A stretch of DNA of 18,512 nucleotides from contig JBJKXM010000002.1 of the NCBI GenBank assembly GCA_045561575.1, positions 1-18,512 on the forward strand, written 5' to 3'. Position 1 is the stretch's first letter, and every line of letters starts with the position of its first letter. This stretch comes from GCA-002715885 sp045561575 (GTDB lineage: Bacteria > Bacteroidota > Bacteroidia > Flavobacteriales > BACL11). This document shows, in pieces, positions 14,977 through 18,512 of this stretch. The notes under the pieces are model-generated. The model ran no database searches, had not been told where the DNA came from, and saw only the letters and a program-made list of their open reading frames with translations. Position numbers and translations under genes: made by a program.

Positions 14977-16059
14977 ATGGATACAGAAATTTTACTAACT
15001 AATTTTTTAGGTAATTCTATAAAGGATTACATCTACTTTTTTGGAATAATTTTAATTGGATTAATCTTTAAAAAACTAATTTCAAAATATCTAAGTAACA
15101 TACTTTACAAAGTTGTTGGTAAAAAAGATAATAATGTTGGCATTGATAAATTTGATGAACTATTAACCAAGCCAATTGGATTTTTTATTGTTTTATGCTT
15201 TATTTATTTTGGAGCTAGCTATGTGTCTTATCCATCTTTTATTGATGAAAATTTTCAAAGCATATTTTCGAAAATCTTTTCATTATTTTTAATATATGCC
15301 ATCTATAAAATATTTGTAAAAGTAATAGATTACATTGGTCTTATACTAAAGCAAAGGGCAGCTGAAACTGAGAACAAAATGGATGATCAACTAATCCCAT
15401 TTGCTATTGAGATTGGTAGAATTCTTGTTGTCATATTTGCTCTATTTTTTATTTTAGGAAATGTATTTGACATAAACATAACAGCCTTAGCAACAGGATT
15501 AGGTATTGGTGGTATTGCTATTGCAATGGCATCAAAAGAGAGTCTTGAAAATTTACTTGGATCTTTTACAATATTTTTTGATAGACCATTTACGGTTGGT
15601 GATATTGTTAAAGTTGGAACTGTAACTGGTTTAGTTGAAAAAGTTGGATTTAGAAGTACTCGTATCAAAACATTTGATAAAAGCGTAGTTACAGTACCAA
15701 ACAAAAAAATGATTGATGCAGAACTTGATAACTTAGGACTTCGACCTGTTAGAAGAGTAAAATTTCATATAGGATTAACTTATGATACAAGTACTGAACA
15801 AATCAAAAATATTGTTAGTGACATTCAAGAAATGATTAACAGTCATGAAAAAACAAATGAAGAAGGTAAAGTAAGATTTCAAGAGTTTGGCGCTAGCTCT
15901 TTAGACATTATGGTTCTATATTATGTTAATAGTCCAAAATGGGAAGATTTGATTGATGTGAAAGAAGATGTTAATTACAAAATAATGGACATTGTAAAAA
16001 AACATAACAGTGACTTTGCCTTCCCATCTTCATCAGTATATTTGCACCAAAATAATTAA
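14977..16059 (+). CDS. MscS-family small-conductance mechanosensitive channel
   Basis: MscS channels open under membrane tension and release solutes after osmotic downshock. This 360-residue inner-membrane protein has predicted membrane segments near 17-35, 66-84, 98-120, 146-164 and 166-188. The last is the glycine/alanine-rich pore helix (A-L-A-T-G-L-G-I-G-G-I-A-I-A-M-A), followed directly by the family signature E-S-L-E-N-L-L-G-S-F and F-D-R-P-F-T-V-G-D-I-V in the beta domain, and V-V-T-V-P-N-K-K-M. A mixed C-terminal cytoplasmic domain ends the protein. With five segments it carries two more than E. coli MscS (three), a common variant. Its ATG follows the upstream stop codon directly (TAAATG), suggesting translational coupling with the dehydrogenase. 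It is 12 bases ahead of nhaD. Confidence 0.9.
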   Translation: MDTEILLTNFLGNSIKDYIYFFGIILIGLIFKKLISKYLSNILYKVVGKKDNNVGIDKFDELLTKPIGFFIVLCFIYFGASYVSYPSFIDENFQSIFSKIFSLFLIYAIYKIFVKVIDYIGLILKQRAAETENKMDDQLIPFAIEIGRILVVIFALFFILGNVFDINITALATGLGIGGIAIAMASKESLENLLGSFTIFFDRPFTVGDIVKVGTVTGLVEKVGFRSTRIKTFDKSVVTVPNKKMIDAELDNLGLRPVRRVKFHIGLTYDTSTEQIKNIVSDIQEMINSHEKTNEEGKVRFQEFGASSLDIMVLYYVNSPKWEDLIDVKEDVNYKIMDIVKKHNSDFAFPSSSVYLHQNN

Positions 16060-16071
16060 ACCTAACAAAAC

Positions 16072-17373
16072 ATGATAATTACACTTATGATCGTAGTCTT
16101 TGTAGTAGGCTACGCAGCTATAGCATTAGAACATCCAATAAAAGTTGATAAGGCAGCATCAGCATTAATAATTGGAGGATTAGGTTGGGGGCTTTTTGCT
16201 TTTTCAGGGATCGATCATCATACCCTAACACATGAAATTCAACATCACATAGTTGACATTGCAGAAATTCTTTTCTTTCTATTAGGTGCAATGACAATTG
16301 TTGAATTAGTTGATGCCCATCAAGGTTTTTCTATCATAACTGATAAAATAACAACAAACAAAAAAGTTTATTTGATTTGGATTTTAAGTGTAATCACATT
16401 TTTCTTTTCTGCTGTTCTTGATAATCTTACTACAGCAATTGTAATGGCGGCATTGCTTCCAAAACTGATCAAAGACAAAGAAACATTATGGCTCTTTGCT
16501 GGAGTTTTAATTCTTGCTGCAAATGCTGGTGGAGCATGGTCACCTATTGGTGATGTTACAACTATTATGCTATGGATAGGTGGACAAGTTAGTGCTGCCA
16601 ATATTGTAACTGCCGTAATAGTTCCATCCATTGTATGTGCAGTTGTTCCATTAATTTATCTTTCATTTAAATTAAAAGGAGACGTAGAAAGACCTGTAGA
16701 TACTGAGTTAGCTGAACATAAAAAAAACCCTACTACACCATTTGAGAGAAATCTAATTTTTTATTTAGGTGTATGCGGATTACTTTTTGTTCCTGTTTTT
16801 AAAACAGTAACACACTTACCTCCATATGTTGGTATGCTTTTATCACTTGGGGTTTTATGGTTAGTTACAGAAATAATTCACAGAAGTAAAAACCACGAAG
16901 AAAAATCACAACTATCTGTTATAGGTGTTTTAAGAAAAGTAGATACACCAACCATTTTCTTTTTCTTGGGTATTCTTTTAGCTGTTGCCTCTTTACAATC
17001 AGCAGGGCAATTAGATATTGTAGCTAAATATTTAGATACAACTTTTAATGGACAAACTGCAGAGGGAATATATATAATCAATGTAATTATCGGTCTTCTA
17101 TCTTCAATTGTAGACAATGTTCCTTTGGTTGCAGGAGCAATGGGAATGTATCCTATTGCAGAGGCTGGGATGTATGCTGCTGACGGAATGTTTTGGGAGT
17201 TTTTAGCATATTGTGCTGGAACAGGTGGTTCGGTATTAATTATCGGATCAGCAGCTGGTGTTGCTGTAATGGGAATTCTAAAAATCGATTTTATTTGGTA
17301 TCTAAAAAACATATCATTTTTAGCCTTAATCGGATACGCAGCTGGAGCCATGACATATATTCTAATGCAATAA
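16072..17373 (+). CDS. nhaD: NhaD-type Na+/H+ antiporter
   Basis: NhaD exchanges cytoplasmic Na+ (or Li+) for external protons and is typical of marine and halophilic bacteria. The 433-residue protein is almost entirely hydrophobic, with about 11-12 predicted membrane spans, and lacks a cleavable signal peptide. Ion-transporter-superfamily features are visible: F-F-S-A-V-L-D-N-L-T-T-A (about 111-122), N-A-G-G-A-W-S-P-I-G-D-V-T-T (about 151-164) and the repeat-related S-S-I-V-D-N-V-P-L-V-A in the second half. The paired D-N motifs in the two halves are the probable ion-binding sites (inference from the family). Length fits NhaD. It is 12 bases after mscS and 41 bases before exbB, so it sits in a run of ion-handling genes. 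Confidence 0.92.
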   Translation: MIITLMIVVFVVGYAAIALEHPIKVDKAASALIIGGLGWGLFAFSGIDHHTLTHEIQHHIVDIAEILFFLLGAMTIVELVDAHQGFSIITDKITTNKKVYLIWILSVITFFFSAVLDNLTTAIVMAALLPKLIKDKETLWLFAGVLILAANAGGAWSPIGDVTTIMLWIGGQVSAANIVTAVIVPSIVCAVVPLIYLSFKLKGDVERPVDTELAEHKKNPTTPFERNLIFYLGVCGLLFVPVFKTVTHLPPYVGMLLSLGVLWLVTEIIHRSKNHEEKSQLSVIGVLRKVDTPTIFFFLGILLAVASLQSAGQLDIVAKYLDTTFNGQTAEGIYIINVIIGLLSSIVDNVPLVAGAMGMYPIAEAGMYAADGMFWEFLAYCAGTGGSVLIIGSAAGVAVMGILKIDFIWYLKNISFLALIGYAAGAMTYILMQ

Positions 17374-17414
17374 TTTTAAAACTTAATTCGTTTATTAAAT
17401 AAAACAATCTAACT

Positions 17415-18104
17415 ATGCTTTTACAAACTCAAATTAATACCGATAGCATTAGTAACCCAATTGTTGAAGAAAAAACACTTTCAATATTAGAATTAATAAG
17501 CTCTGGAGGCATTGGTGGGAATATAATAATGGGAACATTGGGTCTGTTATCCATTTATGCAATATATATTTTATTTGAAAGATTTTCTACCATTAAAAAA
17601 GCAGGCATTGAAGATGAAAGTTTTTTAAAAAGCATCAAAAATTTTGTTGAGCAAAAAGATATTCAAGCGGCAAAAACTTTATGTAGAAATACTAACAATC
17701 CTGTCTCAAGAATGATTGAAAAGGGCATTGATAGAATTGATAAGCCAATGACTGATATTTCAGCGGCTATTGAAAATCAAGGAAAATTAGAGGTTTATAA
17801 AATGGAAAATAATCTAGCAAATTTAGCAACAATTGCTGGTGCTGCTCCAATGATTGGTTTTCTTGGAACTGTAATTGGTATGATTGTAGCCTTTCATGAA
17901 ATGGCAAGTGCTGGTGGAAATATTGATGTAGAAATGCTATCTAAAGGAATCTATACTGCAATGGTAACAACTGTAGGTGGATTAGTTGTGGGTATTATTG
18001 CATATATTGCATATAATTATCTTGTAAGTAAAATTGATAAGGTTATCTTCCAACTTGAAGCAAGAACTACAGAATTCTTAGATCTTCTACACCATAATGA
18101 ATAA
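17415..18104 (+). CDS. exbB: ExbB/TolQ/MotA-family proton channel subunit
   Basis: ExbB with ExbD forms an inner-membrane proton channel that powers TonB-dependent outer-membrane transport (or Tol-type functions). The 229-residue protein has three predicted membrane segments near 35-54, 136-160 and 178-203, with a cytoplasmic loop between the first two. The MotA/TolQ/ExbB signature is seen as L-A-T-I-A-G-A-A-P-M-I-G-F-L-G-T-V-I-G-M (138-156) and the Thr-rich T-A-M-V-T-T-V-G-G-L-V-V-G in the last segment. Its stop overlaps the exbD start by one base (TAATG), typical of translational coupling. TolQ is the main alternative name; the adjacent single ExbD-like gene does not separate the two. Confidence 0.9.
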   Translation: MLLQTQINTDSISNPIVEEKTLSILELISSGGIGGNIIMGTLGLLSIYAIYILFERFSTIKKAGIEDESFLKSIKNFVEQKDIQAAKTLCRNTNNPVSRMIEKGIDRIDKPMTDISAAIENQGKLEVYKMENNLANLATIAGAAPMIGFLGTVIGMIVAFHEMASAGGNIDVEMLSKGIYTAMVTTVGGLVVGIIAYIAYNYLVSKIDKVIFQLEARTTEFLDLLHHNE

Positions 18105-18496
18105 TGGCTCTTAAAAGTAGAAATAAAGTAAGCCCAAATTTCAATATGTCTTCAATGACAGATATTGTTTTTTTATTACTTATTTTTTTCATGCTTACCT
18201 CTACCCTAGTAAGTCCTAATGCTCTCAAGCTTTTATTACCAAATAGCAAAGCAAAGACACTTGAGAAGCAGACAATTTCAATTTCTATAAATAAAGAATT
18301 AGACTTTTATATTAATGAAAATCAAGTTATCGAAAGTAATCTTGAAAATGAATTGAAATCAATTCTAGCAAATCAAGAAGAACCTGCAATTATATTACAC
18401 GCTGATAAAACAGTAGATATTGAGCATGTAGTAAAAGTTATGGATATTGCTTACAGAAATAAGTATAAGATTGTACTAGCAACAAAACCAAACTAG
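18104..18496 (+). CDS. exbD: ExbD/TolR-family biopolymer transport protein
   Basis: This 130-residue partner of ExbB has one N-terminal membrane segment (about 20-37) beginning S-S-M-T-D-I-V-F-L-L-L-I-F-F-M-L-T. Asp20 is at the position of the conserved membrane aspartate that relays protons in ExbD/TolR/MotB-type stators. The rest is a small periplasmic domain ending in the V-V-K-V-M-D-I-A-Y-R-N-K-Y-K-I-V-L-A-T pattern typical of ExbD/TolR. Length is normal. Only one exbD copy is present here, whereas some Bacteroidota carry two in tandem. A new ATG follows 2 bases after the stop. Confidence 0.92.
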   Translation: MALKSRNKVSPNFNMSSMTDIVFLLLIFFMLTSTLVSPNALKLLLPNSKAKTLEKQTISISINKELDFYINENQVIESNLENELKSILANQEEPAIILHADKTVDIEHVVKVMDIAYRNKYKIVLATKPN

Positions 18497-18498
18497 TA

Positions 18499-18512
18499 AT
18501 GTCTGATTCTGA
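18499..18512 (+). CDS. Start of the next gene in the exbBD run (partial)
   Basis: ATG-TCT-GAT-TCT (M-S-D-S) begins 2 bases after the exbD stop and leaves the window. The position fits a TonB-like energy transducer, which commonly follows exbBD, but four codons are no evidence for a product. Confidence 0.35.

Noticed and set aside
16878..17351. Long minus-strand open frame opposite nhaD
   Set aside because: It is the antisense reading of a strongly supported antiporter gene, with low-complexity Pro/Ala/Ile-rich content and no recognisable domain.
17193..17402. Plus-strand open frame overlapping the end of nhaD in another frame
   Set aside because: It overlaps conserved nhaD coding sequence and has a Trp/Cys/Asn-rich composition typical of a shifted frame.
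1..18512. Search for tRNA, rRNA, CRISPR arrays, insertion sequences, att sites, toxin-antitoxin or defence genes
   Set aside because: No repeat-spacer pattern, transposase, integrase, cloverleaf or such gene was seen; nearly all sequence is filled by recognisable housekeeping, secretion or transport genes.

Overview
The window is an AT-rich stretch (roughly 30% GC by eye) from a member of the Bacteroidota, most likely a marine or gliding flavobacterium. The diagnostic genes are porU, porV, a porP/sprF-family gene and gldJ, which are type IX secretion system (T9SS) and gliding genes restricted to that phylum. The Bacteroidota-type -7 promoter motif TAnnTTTG occurs in nearly every gap where a promoter is expected, and Shine-Dalgarno sequences are mostly absent. 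I cannot name the genus or species from sequence alone.

Layout. (a) 1-3646, minus strand: porU (sortase of the T9SS) followed by the start of porV (outer-membrane shuttle), which runs off the left edge. (b) 3647-3944: a 298-base divergent promoter region. (c) 3945-6544, plus strand: a porP/sprF-family outer-membrane protein and gldJ, ending in a strong intrinsic terminator at 6563-6598. (d) 6602-7861, plus strand: murF, a peptidoglycan ligase gene whose start codon lies 3 bases after that terminator. (e) 12582-7863, minus strand: acyl-CoA dehydrogenase, a Wza-like polysaccharide export protein with six SLBB-like repeats, and a Wzz-like chain-length protein, spaced 6 and 7 bases apart and converging on murF. 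(f) 12644-18512, plus strand: anmK, a Glu/Leu/Phe/Val-family dehydrogenase, an MscS-type channel, the Na+/H+ antiporter nhaD, exbB, exbD, and the first codons of another gene.

How the genes fit together. The left third is T9SS and gliding machinery: GldJ belongs to the periplasmic ring-associated lipoproteins, the PorP/SprF protein to the outer-membrane partners, and PorU and PorV to the cell-surface attachment step. The middle holds cell-envelope genes (MurF, and an export pair for a surface polysaccharide whose synthesis genes are not present). The right third is mainly inner-membrane ion handling and energy coupling: osmotic release (MscS), Na+/H+ exchange (NhaD) and proton-motive-force use (ExbBD), together with cell-wall recycling (AnmK) and amino-acid catabolism.

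Three start codons were chosen inside longer open frames: murF at 6602, the Wzz-like gene at 8900 and the acyl-CoA dehydrogenase at 12582. Nothing here looks like a wholly new system. The most interesting points are regulatory (terminator against murF, shared -7 elements), the odd metabolic/export gene string in (e), and the loss of the formylglycine-enzyme cysteines in GldJ. No RNA genes, insertion sequences, CRISPR arrays or broken genes were seen.
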